Part shown: one piece after another, positions 8,093-16,400 of the stretch
Layout: every line of letters starts with the position of its first letter
How positions within the stretch are numbered: the stretch's first letter is position 1
DNA from: Kushneria sinocarnis
Lineage (GTDB): Bacteria; Pseudomonadota; Gammaproteobacteria; Pseudomonadales; Halomonadaceae
Assembly: GCF_003633775.1 (NCBI RefSeq)
Contig: NZ_RBIN01000004.1
Location: 62,001 to 126,000, forward strand
Direction of reading: 5' to 3'
Length of the DNA stretch: 64,000 nucleotides
The notes under the pieces: model-generated
What the model was told of the DNA's origin: nothing
What the model saw: the letters and a program-made list of their open reading frames with translations, nothing else
Databases searched by the model: none
Program-made: the position numbers and the translations under genes

Positions 8093-8592
8093 ATAGGAGC
8101 GACTTCAGTCGCGATCGGCCAGGCCCGCCACGGCAGGAAAAAGCACACTGTAGGAGCGACTTCAGTCGCGATTGGACAAGCCCGCCATGGCAAACGGGAA
8201 TACACCTGCAGCGGCAAATTCCATCGTATCTGCTTTTTCGCGGCTGAAGCCGCTCCTACAAAAAACCGCTGGATTACCGGATGCCAGAGGACATCACCTG
8301 CAACCCAACGGATTTCAGCCGCGATCAGGCAGACCCGCCACGACAGGAAAAAGCGCCCTGTAGGAGCGACTTCAGTCGCGATTGGACAAGCCCGCCATGG
8401 CAAACGGGAATACACCTGCAGCGGCAAATCCCGTTGCACTTGCTTTTTTCGCGGCTGAAGCCGCTCCTACAAAAAACCGCTGGATTACCGGATGCCAGAG
8501 GACATCACCTGCAACCCAGCGGATTTCAGCCGCGATCGGACAAGCCCGCCATGGCAAGAAAAAGCACCCTGTAGGAGCGACTTCAGTCGCGA
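8093..8592. repeat. REP cluster with a ~210-bp tandem duplication
   Basis: REP cores lie at 8093-8114, 8150-8171, 8360-8381 and 8571-8592 (forward) and at 8238-8259 and 8449-8470 (inverted, GCGGC/GCCGC stem version), with decayed cores near 8310 and 8521. The segment from 8150 is repeated from 8360 almost base for base (210-bp period), including CGGGAATACACCTGCAGCGG and GATGCCAGAGGACATCACC. The spacers (CAAGCCCGCCATGGCAA) differ from those in the 5.2-kb array. Confidence 0.9.
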
Positions 8593-8634
8593 TGGTGTCT
8601 TACTGACCCGCCCCATCGCCAGTGCACCTTCTCA

Positions 8635-9456
8635 TCACTCGTCATCAAGCCAGTGCGCCAGCCCTTCGGCCCAGCCCTGCGGCCCCTCTGCACGGGTCCG
8701 ATAGGCCCGCGACTCATCGCGCACCTCGATGGGCTGCTCATGGCGGCCACGAATGATCACGGCGGCATCCACCGTATCGAACATGGGAATATCATTGGGG
8801 CCATCGCCCAGCCCGATACTGGCCACTCCGGCCCCGTGAAGCTGCTCGAAGCGGCTGATCAGCCAGCCGCAGGCGCGCCCCTTGTTGCAGGTCTCCCCCA
8901 TCACATGATGAAAGCGCCCGCCGCGGGTCAGCTCCAGCCCGGCCCCGATCAGCTCCAGCCGGAAATGCTCCAGCGCCGATGCGCTGTCCTTCCAGACCAG
9001 CGGCTCGGAGGCCTCGCGCTGGCGCGCCCGTTCGGCTCCCGCTGCATCCAGCCCGGTCAGGCTAATGATCTCCTCGACCGTCATGTCGGCAAAGCCGCGA
9101 AAGCGCAGCGACTCGGTTTCACGCACGGCTTCCAGTACCGTCAGGATACGCTGGCGCGAGGCGCCCAGTACCACGCGTGCCCAGCCGTCATCATCGGCAG
9201 GCTCATCCCCCGCCCAGTCCGGCGGCAGATGCACACAGCCGCCATTCTCGGCAATGAACGGCGCCGTCAGCCCCAGCTCGCGATACAGTGGCCATACTTC
9301 GGCAGCGGTCTTGCTGGTATTGAAGATGACCGGCACCCTGGCGGTGGCGAGGCGTTCCAGCCACTCCCGGGCGGGCTTGTGATCATAGGTATCATGATCG
9401 AGTAACGAGCCATCCAGATCGGTAAAGATCAACAACGGTTGAGCAAGCGAAAACAT
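8635..9456 (-). CDS. HAD-IIB glucosyl/mannosyl-3-phosphoglycerate phosphatase
   Basis: Expected to remove the phosphate from glucosyl-3-phosphoglycerate, giving glucosylglycerate. The 273-residue protein belongs to the mannosyl-3-phosphoglycerate phosphatase (MpgP/YedP) group of HAD hydrolases: motif I FTDLDGSLLD at about residues 11-20, NTSKTAAEV near 46, FIAENGG near 70, and motif IV GLGDGPNDIPMF near 220. The cap domain lies at about residues 85-195. The ATG has GGGA upstream. Assignment to glucosyl- rather than mannosyl-3-phosphoglycerate rests on the adjacent gpgS and on the absence of a mannosyl-type synthase here. This family is known to accept both substrates. Confidence 0.8.
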   Translation of the reverse strand: MFSLAQPLLIFTDLDGSLLDHDTYDHKPAREWLERLATARVPVIFNTSKTAAEVWPLYRELGLTAPFIAENGGCVHLPPDWAGDEPADDDGWARVVLGASRQRILTVLEAVRETESLRFRGFADMTVEEIISLTGLDAAGAERARQREASEPLVWKDSASALEHFRLELIGAGLELTRGGRFHHVMGETCNKGRACGWLISRFEQLHGAGVASIGLGDGPNDIPMFDTVDAAVIIRGRHEQPIEVRDESRAYRTRAEGPQGWAEGLAHWLDDE

Positions 9457-9509
9457 ACCGAATTCCCGGAGAGCATGGTGATGAGATTGTCATCGGCCGC
9501 GTATTGAAA

Positions 9510-9541
9510 AACCATAGGCCGGGAGGGTAAATAATATAGCC
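9510..9541 (-). promoter_or_regulatory. possible -10 promoter region for the phosphatase gene
   Basis: On the minus strand GGCTATATTATT (around 9541-9530) lies in an AT-rich patch about 75 bases upstream of the start. It resembles a -10 box and, with C just before TATATT, a sigma-S type one. No good -35 is visible. Regulation by RpoS would suit an osmolyte gene but is only a guess. Confidence 0.3.
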
Positions 9542-9589
9542 AAAAGTATTAAATGAGTTTTAGCTAAAAAATACTATTACGGATATCAG

Positions 9590-9831
9590 CCGTCAGCCGA
9601 ATCCACCACGACAACTCGACCGTCATCCTGCAGGAGCGGCTTCAGTCGCGATCGCCCGAAATCCGCCACGACAACCCGAACGTCATCCTGCAGGAGCGGC
9701 TTCAATCGCCATCGCCCGAAATCCGCCACGACAACTCGACCGTTACCCTGCAGGAGCGACTTCAGTCGCGATCGCCCGAAATTCGCCACGACAAACCGAC
9801 CGTTACCCTGTAGGAGCGACTTCAGTCGCGA
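9590..9831 (+). repeat. four-unit REP array with exact 60-bp period
   Basis: REP cores at 9630-9651, 9690-9711, 9750-9771 and 9810-9831 are spaced exactly 60 bp apart. Shared spacers read ATCGCCCGAAATCCGCCACG and then ACAACTCGACCGT or close variants. Stem variants include GCGGC with an uncompensated AATCGC in the second unit. The array ends about 30 bp past the stop of the small gene at 9863. Confidence 0.92.
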
Positions 9832-9862
9832 TCGGGTGTTTTTCTCGCGGCCTGCCTTACAC

Positions 9863-9988
9863 TCAGCCCGGCTCGCACATGGCGGGACTGGAAGAAGAAT
9901 GATCGGAATCGTGATCGCCATCGGCAATGACAGCGACACCACCCCCAATCAAGAGATAAATCAGTACAGTAAGTCCGATTCTGGCCAT
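9863..9988 (-). CDS. micropeptide A: 41-residue single-span/secreted peptide, family unknown
   Basis: A small ORF starting MARIGLTVLIYLLIGGGVAV, with AGGGA 6-7 bases before the ATG. It has a short positively charged N-terminus, one hydrophobic segment (residues 5-21), then an acidic, Ser/His/Asp-rich tail (DGDHDSDHSSSS) and a C-terminal CEPG with a single Cys. Its partner at 10656 shares the pattern RIG-hydrophobic-GGGVA-DGD-Cys-x-Pro although the two are only moderately similar overall, which argues that both are real genes. It could be a single-pass membrane peptide or have a cleaved signal. I do not recognise the family and assign no function. Confidence 0.65.
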   Translation of the reverse strand: MARIGLTVLIYLLIGGGVAVIADGDHDSDHSSSSPAMCEPG

Positions 9989-10591
9989 GATGATCCCTGC
10001 AATACGTTAAGACGTTGCTTGTTACGAACGATTGCAGAGTCATGCATAAAAGCCTTTCAGGTTGTGCCACTTTGATGAATCATCGCCAGAAACATGAAAA
10101 CCTATCAGTGCCAGGCAGATTAAATGACTTCGCGATCAGCACTGAAAAGGGATATTTCATGAAATGAAAAAGTATCTCCATAGCAAACTTCAAAATGACT
10201 TGCTGCACGGCGCAATCGGCATATATCGGACGGCCATAACGTTACAGGGCATGTCATGCCGTGTTTGACCCCGGGCATGAAATCCTCCCCATAAGCCATC
10301 AGCCGGACTGACATCCTTTATGGCGGGTTCTGCATAACACGGCTGCCTGCAATACCTGATGACTGACAGCCCAACTTGCGCAGAGCGGGCGCTGAGGAAA
10401 ACCGCGCCATGGCTATTTCAGCACGATTCATTCATCCCGCATCACTGCATGGCGAGGCCCTGCAGCATGCTCATGATGCTGTGGGCAGCACCGGGCAGAG
10501 AGGGATCAGGTATCAGTCAGCAGGTGGGGAAACGAAGCCATCGCTGAACTCACGAAAGCCAGCCAGGCCATATCGAGGGAGAGCGAGTAAC
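9989..10591. other. intergenic between the two micropeptide genes
   Basis: Beyond the leader of micropeptide A (which includes TTCGTAACAAGCAACG, similar to the leader of the second peptide) I see no supported gene, repeat or RNA. Several frames of 60-70 codons exist but lack ribosome binding sites and recognisable content. Confidence 0.4.
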
Positions 10592-10623
10592 CAATAAAAA
10601 ACGGCACCCGCGAGGGGTGCCGT
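10592..10623 (-). terminator. intrinsic terminator after micropeptide B
   Basis: On the minus strand AACGGCACCC and GGGTGCCGTT form a strong stem with a CTCGC-type loop, followed by TTTTTTATTGG. It lies about 35 bases past the stop at 10656 and shows that the short gene is an independent transcription unit. Confidence 0.85.
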
Positions 10624-10655
10624 TATATCGAGCTGATGGTAAAGCCGGAAGTCTG

Positions 10656-10778
10656 TCAGACGGGCTGGCAGATCTCCGTGCTGTCCGAGTCAAAATCGAA
10701 GGCATCACCATCCGTGGCTGCTGCAACGCCTCCTCCGGTCAGAAGAAGCACCAGCGCGCCAATTCCAATCCTGTACAT
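10656..10778 (-). CDS. micropeptide B: 40-residue paralogue of the peptide at 9863
   Basis: A small ORF starting MYRIGIGALVLLLTGGGVAA, with GGGAG 6 bases before the ATG. Like its neighbour it has RIG at residues 3-5, one hydrophobic segment ending GGGVA, DGD at residues 23-25, an Asp/Ser-rich acidic tail (DFDSDS) and a C-terminal single Cys followed by Gln-Pro-Val. It has its own strong terminator. Residues AAATDG could form a signal-peptidase site, leaving an acidic peptide of about 18 residues. The paralogy, the good ribosome binding sites and the terminator together support a real gene. The function is unknown. Confidence 0.7.
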   Translation of the reverse strand: MYRIGIGALVLLLTGGGVAAATDGDAFDFDSDSTEICQPV

Positions 10779-11078
10779 GAAATCTCCCTGCGTTGCGTCT
10801 CGTCTTGATCGAACGCTTACAGGGTCTTACAAAAATTAAACGTCCACTATGCAATTTTGATCAGCAATCACAAAAATGGTCAAAATGAAGCATGATCGTT
10901 TTAAGTGATGGTGCTTTTGACCATTCTTTGAAACGAGCTGTTTTAAGATATCAAAAACCTGACGTTTTAATTATTCATTACTGACCCAATGCCATCTCTT
11001 TCAAACAATGAAAGCAGCCTCATTGGCACGGACCAGCACAGTTTTCTGATCGTATCTCACCCGCCTCTGTCATCCCGG
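10779..11078. other. AT-rich intergenic region
   Basis: No gene seen. It should contain the promoter of micropeptide B on the minus strand; a weak candidate is TTGCAT with TGTAAG 17 bases later (around 10855-10825). No clear terminator for the capsule operon ending at 11079 is visible. Confidence 0.35.
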
Positions 11079-12167
11079 CTACTTGAGCCAGCCGGCCCCG
11101 GCTGTCCAGCCTGGCAGCAACAGCAGCAGATTCAGCGCTACCAGCCCCCCGGCGGCGCCCCAGCGATAGCAGCCCGGAAGGCGCATCAGCCCATCGTGCA
11201 CCGCCAGCAGCATGAACGGGATGCCCACCAGATAGCGCGGCAGCGACTCCAGCCCGGTCGCCATGGGAATCAGCAGCATCACCCCGGCCGCCATGCCCTC
11301 ACCGATGTGCCCGCGCAGCAGCAGTGACAGGGCAAGGCCCAGTCCGAGTGCTCCGGCCAGCACCTCGTAGAGGGCGATTTCGCCGCTGTGCTGCCAGGGC
11401 GTAGCCAGCCAGAAGTGCACCCCGCTGGCCAGCGTTTCGATCGGCCACTGCAGGGTACGCCCCCAGGCCGCCTGCACATGCATGAAGGCCAGCGGATCGC
11501 CGACATGCCCCCAGAGGTAGAGCATGTACGCCACCAGCCCCAGCGGGCAGAGCAGCAGCGCCCCCAGCACCGGGAAGCGCCAGATCGAACGATGCTGATG
11601 GCGACACTGCCACAGCCACTGCGCCAGCAGCCCCGCCCCCCAGGCAACACCGACGATACGCGTGGCGGAGAGCAGCAGCCCCAGCCCGCCGGCGGTGAAA
11701 TGCCGTTCACGGCGCCAGGCCAGGGCACTGCCCAGCAACAGCAGCGCGAACAGCGCCTCGGAATAGCCCGATGCCAGATAGAAGCTATAGGGGCCGAGGC
11801 AGAACAGCACCGCCACCAGCCAGGGCGAGACCCGCGAGCGGGTCAGGCGCAGATAGTGCAGCAGCAGCAGTAGCGCTCCCAGCGCCGCCGCATTGGCCAC
11901 CAGCCACAGCGAGTGGAAGGCGGAAAGGCCGGTCAGCATACTCAGGCCGTGGGCCAGCAGCGGATAGAGCGGAAAGTACGCCCAGTTGCTGCGGCCATCG
12001 GCGAGCACCTCATCCGGGGTGAAATACCCCTGCCGGACGATGCCGATATACCAGCGGCAGTCCCACTGGCAGAACGCGCTTGCGGGATCGCCCTGCCACC
12101 ACCCGCTCAGCAGGGCGAACAGAACACGGGAGAAGACAAAAAGCAGCAGTACGGCAGTTACAGGCAC
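11079..12167 (-). CDS. GT-C type membrane glycosyltransferase (PIG-V-like mannosyltransferase family)
   Basis: A 362-residue polytopic protein with about eight to ten hydrophobic segments. The N-terminal loop carries WDCRWYIGIVRQGY (about residues 34-47), which resembles the WD-x-x-WY motif of the PIG-V/mannosyltransferase 2 family, and YFPLYPLL follows near residue 64. FYLASGYSEALF near residue 127 is also typical of the family. Such enzymes use polyprenyl-phosphate-linked sugars on the outer face of the membrane. It lies 6 bases downstream of manC, so GDP-mannose supply and a mannosyl transfer are a reasonable pairing. It is the last gene of the capsule operon. Family-level call only. Confidence 0.6.
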   Translation of the reverse strand: MPVTAVLLLFVFSRVLFALLSGWWQGDPASAFCQWDCRWYIGIVRQGYFTPDEVLADGRSNWAYFPLYPLLAHGLSMLTGLSAFHSLWLVANAAALGALLLLLHYLRLTRSRVSPWLVAVLFCLGPYSFYLASGYSEALFALLLLGSALAWRRERHFTAGGLGLLLSATRIVGVAWGAGLLAQWLWQCRHQHRSIWRFPVLGALLLCPLGLVAYMLYLWGHVGDPLAFMHVQAAWGRTLQWPIETLASGVHFWLATPWQHSGEIALYEVLAGALGLGLALSLLLRGHIGEGMAAGVMLLIPMATGLESLPRYLVGIPFMLLAVHDGLMRLPGCYRWGAAGGLVALNLLLLLPGWTAGAGWLK

Positions 12168-12173
12168 CGACCA

Positions 12174-13661
12174 TTACCCCTGGCGCTGATAGCGATCCTC
12201 GAAGCGCACGATATCCGCTTCATCCAGGTGGCGGCCGGTCTGAACCTCGATCAGCCGCAGCGGAATGCGCCCCGGGTTCTCCAGCCGGTGCACCGTCGCC
12301 AGCGGAATATAGGTCGATTCATCCTCGGTGATCAGCCGGGTTTCCAGATGCTGCGTATCACCGCGCTGCTCGCCCTGGGTAATCTGCGCGGTGCCCTGCA
12401 CCACCACCCAGTGCTCGGCCCGGTGATGATGCATCTGCAGCGACAGCGCCGCGCCGGGATGCACCATGATCTCCTTCACCTGAAAGCCCGGCTCGCACAC
12501 CATGGTGCGGTAGTACCCCCAGGGGCGATAGACCCGGCGGTGAGCGCGCAGCTCACTGCGCCCCTGGGACCCGAGCCGCTCGACCAGTGCGCCGAGCTCC
12601 TGCATGCGATGCCGATTCGCCAGCAGCACGGCATCCTCGGTTTCAACCGCGATGATGTCGGAAAGCCCCAGGGTGGCCACCAACCGCGAATGGCTGGCGA
12701 TGAAGCTGTTGCGGGTCTCGTGCAGCAGCACATCGCCCTGGACGACGTTACCGGCCTCATCCTGCTGCCCGGCCTGCGCCTCGAAGACCGCATCCCAGGC
12801 GCCGATATCGCTCCAGCCGGCCTCCAGCGCCACCATCACCGCCCGATTGGTCCGCTCCATCACGGCATAATCAATGGAGATGTTCGGCGCCGCCTCGAAG
12901 GCCGGGCACGCCACCCGGGTAAAGTCCAGATCCGCCCGGCGCTCGGCCCAGGCGGACTCGGCGGCGGCCAGCACCTCCGGGGCATGGCGAGCAAGCTCCT
13001 CGATCAGGGTACGCGCCCGCATCAGGAACATGCCGCTGTTCCAGTAGTAGTCTCCGGCGGCCAGATACTGCTCGGCCGTGGCCTGATCGGGCTTTTCGGT
13101 AAAGGTCTCGACCCGATACCCCGAACCCGCCGCCTCGCCGGCGCGGATATAGCCATAGCCGGTATGCGCGCGCGTGGGCACCACCCCGAAGGTGACCAGC
13201 CGGCCCTGCCCGGCCAGCGCCCTGCCCTCTTCGACGGCGACCCGAAAGGCCGCCGTATCCTCCAGCTGATGATCGGCCGGCATGATCAGCAGCATGGCCT
13301 CTTCTTCCCCCTCCAGCGCGCTCAGTGCCGCCAGGGCCAGCGCCGGGGCGGTATTGCGCGCAGCAGGCTCGAGCACGATGGCGCCGGGCGTGATGCCCTG
13401 ATCGCGCAGCTGCTCGGCGACCAGAAAGCGGTGCGCCTCGTTACAGATCATCAGTGGCGCCCCGATGCCGGGCACGCCCTCAAGGCGCGACAGGGTCTGC
13501 TGCAGCAGCGAAAGGTGAGGATCGAGCAGCGGCAGGAACTGCTTGGGATACGACTGGCGCGACAGCGGCCAGAGGCGGGTACCGGCGCCGCCGGAGAGGA
13601 TGACGGGGGTCAGCGGGGGAGAAACATCAGCAGCATCATGCGGTGCCTGAAGGGGGGCCAT
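12174..13661 (-). CDS. manC: mannose-1-phosphate guanylyltransferase / mannose-6-phosphate isomerase
   Basis: Bifunctional type II PMI-GMP enzyme that makes GDP-mannose in the cytoplasm. The 495-residue protein has the pyrophosphorylase signature GGAGTRLWPLSR at about residues 24-35 with YPKQF just after, the segment FTEKP near 190 and NSGMF near 213. The C-terminal cupin isomerase domain begins near residue 350 with RPWGYY and includes the metal ligands in SLQMHHHRAEHW. Length is typical (470-490), with a short N-terminal extension. AGGGAGAG upstream supports the ATG. The 85-bp gap from the preceding gene may hold an internal promoter. It supplies nucleotide sugar for the polysaccharide. Confidence 0.93.
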   Translation of the reverse strand: MAPLQAPHDAADVSPPLTPVILSGGAGTRLWPLSRQSYPKQFLPLLDPHLSLLQQTLSRLEGVPGIGAPLMICNEAHRFLVAEQLRDQGITPGAIVLEPAARNTAPALALAALSALEGEEEAMLLIMPADHQLEDTAAFRVAVEEGRALAGQGRLVTFGVVPTRAHTGYGYIRAGEAAGSGYRVETFTEKPDQATAEQYLAAGDYYWNSGMFLMRARTLIEELARHAPEVLAAAESAWAERRADLDFTRVACPAFEAAPNISIDYAVMERTNRAVMVALEAGWSDIGAWDAVFEAQAGQQDEAGNVVQGDVLLHETRNSFIASHSRLVATLGLSDIIAVETEDAVLLANRHRMQELGALVERLGSQGRSELRAHRRVYRPWGYYRTMVCEPGFQVKEIMVHPGAALSLQMHHHRAEHWVVVQGTAQITQGEQRGDTQHLETRLITEDESTYIPLATVHRLENPGRIPLRLIEVQTGRHLDEADIVRFEDRYQRQG

Positions 13662-13746
13662 GCGTTCTCTCCCTGAACTCGAAGATGGAGTGACATCAGC
13701 TTACAAGGCTGAACGAACAGGACAAACAGCAATGGTTCATGTGCAG

Positions 13747-15138
13747 CTAGCAGGCATTACGGTGCACGAATCCCTTCCAGAAGGTCAGAAAGAAGATTTT
13801 CATGTCGAGCCAGAAGGACCAGTTCTCGATATACCAGAGATCCATCTCGATCCGCTTGGAGAGCGAGGTATCTCCACGCCAGCCATGCACCTGCGCCCAG
13901 CCGGTCATGCCGGCCTTGACCATGTGCTTTTGCATGTACCCCGGAATCTCGTGCTTGAAGCGCTCGACGAACTGTACCCGCTCGGGGCGCGGCCCCACCA
14001 GCGACATATCACCCCTGAGAACGTTAATCAGCTGAGGCAGCTCATCAAGGCTTGTGGCACGCAGAAAGCGCCCGATCGGTGTCATGCGCTTGGTGGCAGC
14101 ACTGCCCCAGATCACTCCGGCCTTCTCGGCATCCGGTGGCATGGTCCGGAATTTGAGCATATTAAAGGCGTGACCGTTCCATCCCATCCGCTGCTGTTTG
14201 TAAAGAACCGGCCCTTTCGAGGTCAGCTTGATCAGCAGAGCCAACAGCAACATGACAGGCAGCGCAGGCAATAGCAGTAACAGGGTTAAAGCCTTGTCCT
14301 CGATTTCCTTGATCAGTCTGGCCGTCCCACTCATCGGGCTGCATGACATGTCCAGCAGATACATGCCAGCGACAGTGGAAACATCATGATTGATCAGCAG
14401 GAACTCGCGCAGATCCGGCATGTACCTGATATTAGCAAAAGAGGTTTTAAAAGCATTCAGAACATCTTCTATTTGTTTTCCATGACTCAATGGCAAGCAA
14501 ACCCATACTTCGTCGACAGCTGCCATACTATCGCGTTCCGGATCAAAAATATCACAATCTATTTTCTTGAAATAATTGCTTTGCTTTTCATCAAGAACAC
14601 GAACAGCAACAACATCCAAACCAACTGAGCCGACTTTTTTCAACCGAGCAACTGCTGGTAAACAGGATTCAGCGTGACCAACCAGCATGACCTTTTTACG
14701 ATTGGCTCCATGTTTTCTTATTTTATTAAGAAAAGGATAGGCAATTGTCCTGGACCCCACGCAAAATAAAAAAGAAAATGCCAACCAATATCCCAGCCAC
14801 AACCTGGAAAAATCCTCACCAGTCTGAGTAAAAAACAGGTAGGCAGCAATAACAGCTACCAACATCAGGTAAGCACGGGCAAACAAAGTCACCAGCATTA
14901 CTCGAACCGAACCGCGCCATGAGCGATAAATACCATTAGATGAAAAAATAATACTACCCAGCAAGGCACCAGAAAGCATCATCCACTGGTATCGCTCAGT
15001 CATATCATGAACAGACCCAAAACGCACAATGTAAGCAAGAAAACCGGCCAACAGAATGCAAAGCAGATCCGTCATACGAGCAAAAGCATTTGCATACCCA
15101 TCAAACCCGGATATGTTATTAACAGTATCTCTTTTCAT
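13747..15138 (-). CDS. undecaprenyl-phosphate sugar phosphotransferase (WcaJ/polyprenyl glycosylphosphotransferase)
   Basis: Initiates lipid-linked polysaccharide synthesis by moving a sugar 1-phosphate from a nucleotide sugar to undecaprenyl phosphate. The 463-residue protein has four N-terminal membrane helices (about residues 20-130), a CoA-binding-like domain (VMLVGHAES near 150), a re-entrant helix near 280 and the bacterial sugar transferase domain: KFRTMPPDAE, TSLDELPQLINVL and SLVGPRPERV, ending with MTGWAQVHGWRGDT. The sugar could be glucose, galactose or mannose. It overlaps the upstream gene by 4 bases. A WcaJ-type initiator inside a cluster that also has KpsC/KpsS-type Kdo transferases is unusual and hints at two polymers or a mixed pathway. 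Confidence 0.88.
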   Translation of the reverse strand: MKRDTVNNISGFDGYANAFARMTDLLCILLAGFLAYIVRFGSVHDMTERYQWMMLSGALLGSIIFSSNGIYRSWRGSVRVMLVTLFARAYLMLVAVIAAYLFFTQTGEDFSRLWLGYWLAFSFLFCVGSRTIAYPFLNKIRKHGANRKKVMLVGHAESCLPAVARLKKVGSVGLDVVAVRVLDEKQSNYFKKIDCDIFDPERDSMAAVDEVWVCLPLSHGKQIEDVLNAFKTSFANIRYMPDLREFLLINHDVSTVAGMYLLDMSCSPMSGTARLIKEIEDKALTLLLLLPALPVMLLLALLIKLTSKGPVLYKQQRMGWNGHAFNMLKFRTMPPDAEKAGVIWGSAATKRMTPIGRFLRATSLDELPQLINVLRGDMSLVGPRPERVQFVERFKHEIPGYMQKHMVKAGMTGWAQVHGWRGDTSLSKRIEMDLWYIENWSFWLDMKIFFLTFWKGFVHRNAC

Positions 15139-16400
15139 CTCGATGGGTTACCGCAAATATTAAGTATTTTAGCAGCACACATATCAATATCTAAAGAATC
15201 GTATCTATACATGGAGCCAGAAACTTGATAGTGAACCAGTACATTAGCCATAACACTATCACCGCTTACCTTACTGCCGTAAAGCATAGCTTTATTTATA
15301 GCAGAAGAAACAGCATCTACTGTCATTGAAAATGGCTTATACACATACTCGCCTTTAGTGTAAAAACTTTCACCCAAACACACAACAGGAATATTTTCGA
15401 CGAGAGACTCAAAGCCAACCGTCGAATTGTAATTCAGCACCACAGAAGAGTTTTTTATCAAACTCAGGGAGCTCTTGTGATGCAGTTCAATACACCCGTG
15501 AAAGTCATAAGCATCTATATCATAAGGGTGTTGTTTGAAAACAATATCAACTTCAGGCATTACCTTGCGAACGCTCTCGACGACCAGGTCGATAAATTCT
15601 TGCATTCCGGGAAAATCATTAGAAAACGTCAGCTGTGTATCCCCGGGTCTTTGTAACGGTACAAAAACGTATTTTTTAGGCAATTTTTTTTCTTCGGAAC
15701 TCTTACTTGAAAAAGATGGAAAAACTTTTTTATTCAAAAACCCCAAGGAAACTCTTGCGTATTCAAGTATGGAAAATTTTTTGTGTTGGAGATAGCGCTT
15801 GCCAGGAAATAAAAAATTCTCAAAAGTAATAATCAACAGAAAAAAGCCGAAGCGGGTATAAATTGCCTTCTCAGCTGATCTTTTGAAATCTAAGCGATAT
15901 TGCTTTTTCAGAGGTTCAATCTGTATTTTTGGATCGTGCTCAATTTGACGAAACCTAGCGTTGGCATTAGTACCTTGAAGATCGCAAGTAGTAGTAAATG
16001 GTCTAAAAGCCCCTCTCTCTAAAACCACATAAGGAATCTGATATTCCTCACAAAGCTCAATCGCCAAAGTGCACAGTAAAAATTTTTCGTTATGAAAGAT
16101 GCACAATTCGGGGTGTTGGCCTTTGAACACAGCCTTAAGCCAGCCGAAATAGCTGGCTCGATATTTACTCACCACATCTTTACCCCAGACAATATCACTA
16201 GATGTTAAATTATCTGTTTTTGGCTCCCCCTTCCATTGAATACGCGAATAGTAAACATGACACTTCAGATCATAACAATAAACTCTGTATGCATTTGAAG
16301 ACAGCACGGCTTCACATGATGTCTTTTTTAATTTGGCGAGTCGCTTACCTAGCTTGATCATATAACGACTATATGCCGGGTCAAAAACGAGTATACTCAT
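15135..16400 (-). CDS. KpsS-like capsule polysaccharide Kdo transferase
   Basis: A 421-residue protein of the capsule synthesis family (Pfam Capsule_synth). The shared motifs are VFKQHPYDID near residue 293 and the nucleotide-site segment LNYNSTVGFESLVENIP near 327, followed by VVCLGES. In group 2 and 3 capsules KpsS adds the first beta-Kdo to phosphatidylglycerol to begin the poly-Kdo linker. Length is slightly above E. coli KpsS (389). Base composition is AT-rich like the rest of the island. ATGA overlaps tie it to the genes on both sides. The exact role depends on sequence similarity at motif level plus the presence of KpsC and a full Kdo supply set. Confidence 0.68.
   Translation of the reverse strand: MSILVFDPAYSRYMIKLGKRLAKLKKTSCEAVLSSNAYRVYCYDLKCHVYYSRIQWKGEPKTDNLTSSDIVWGKDVVSKYRASYFGWLKAVFKGQHPELCIFHNEKFLLCTLAIELCEEYQIPYVVLERGAFRPFTTTCDLQGTNANARFRQIEHDPKIQIEPLKKQYRLDFKRSAEKAIYTRFGFFLLIITFENFLFPGKRYLQHKKFSILEYARVSLGFLNKKVFPSFSSKSSEEKKLPKKYVFVPLQRPGDTQLTFSNDFPGMQEFIDLVVESVRKVMPEVDIVFKQHPYDIDAYDFHGCIELHHKSSLSLIKNSSVVLNYNSTVGFESLVENIPVVCLGESFYTKGEYVYKPFSMTVDAVSSAINKAMLYGSKVSGDSVMANVLVHYQVSGSMYRYDSLDIDMCAAKILNICGNPSR

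Noticed and set aside
10120-10590. A third copy of the micropeptide between the two found
   Set aside because: I looked for the RIG, GGGVA and DGD pattern in all minus-strand frames here and found none.
11913-13676. Plus-strand reading frame of about 590 codons
   Set aside because: Antisense shadow of manC and the GT-C gene; manC on the other strand has all family motifs.
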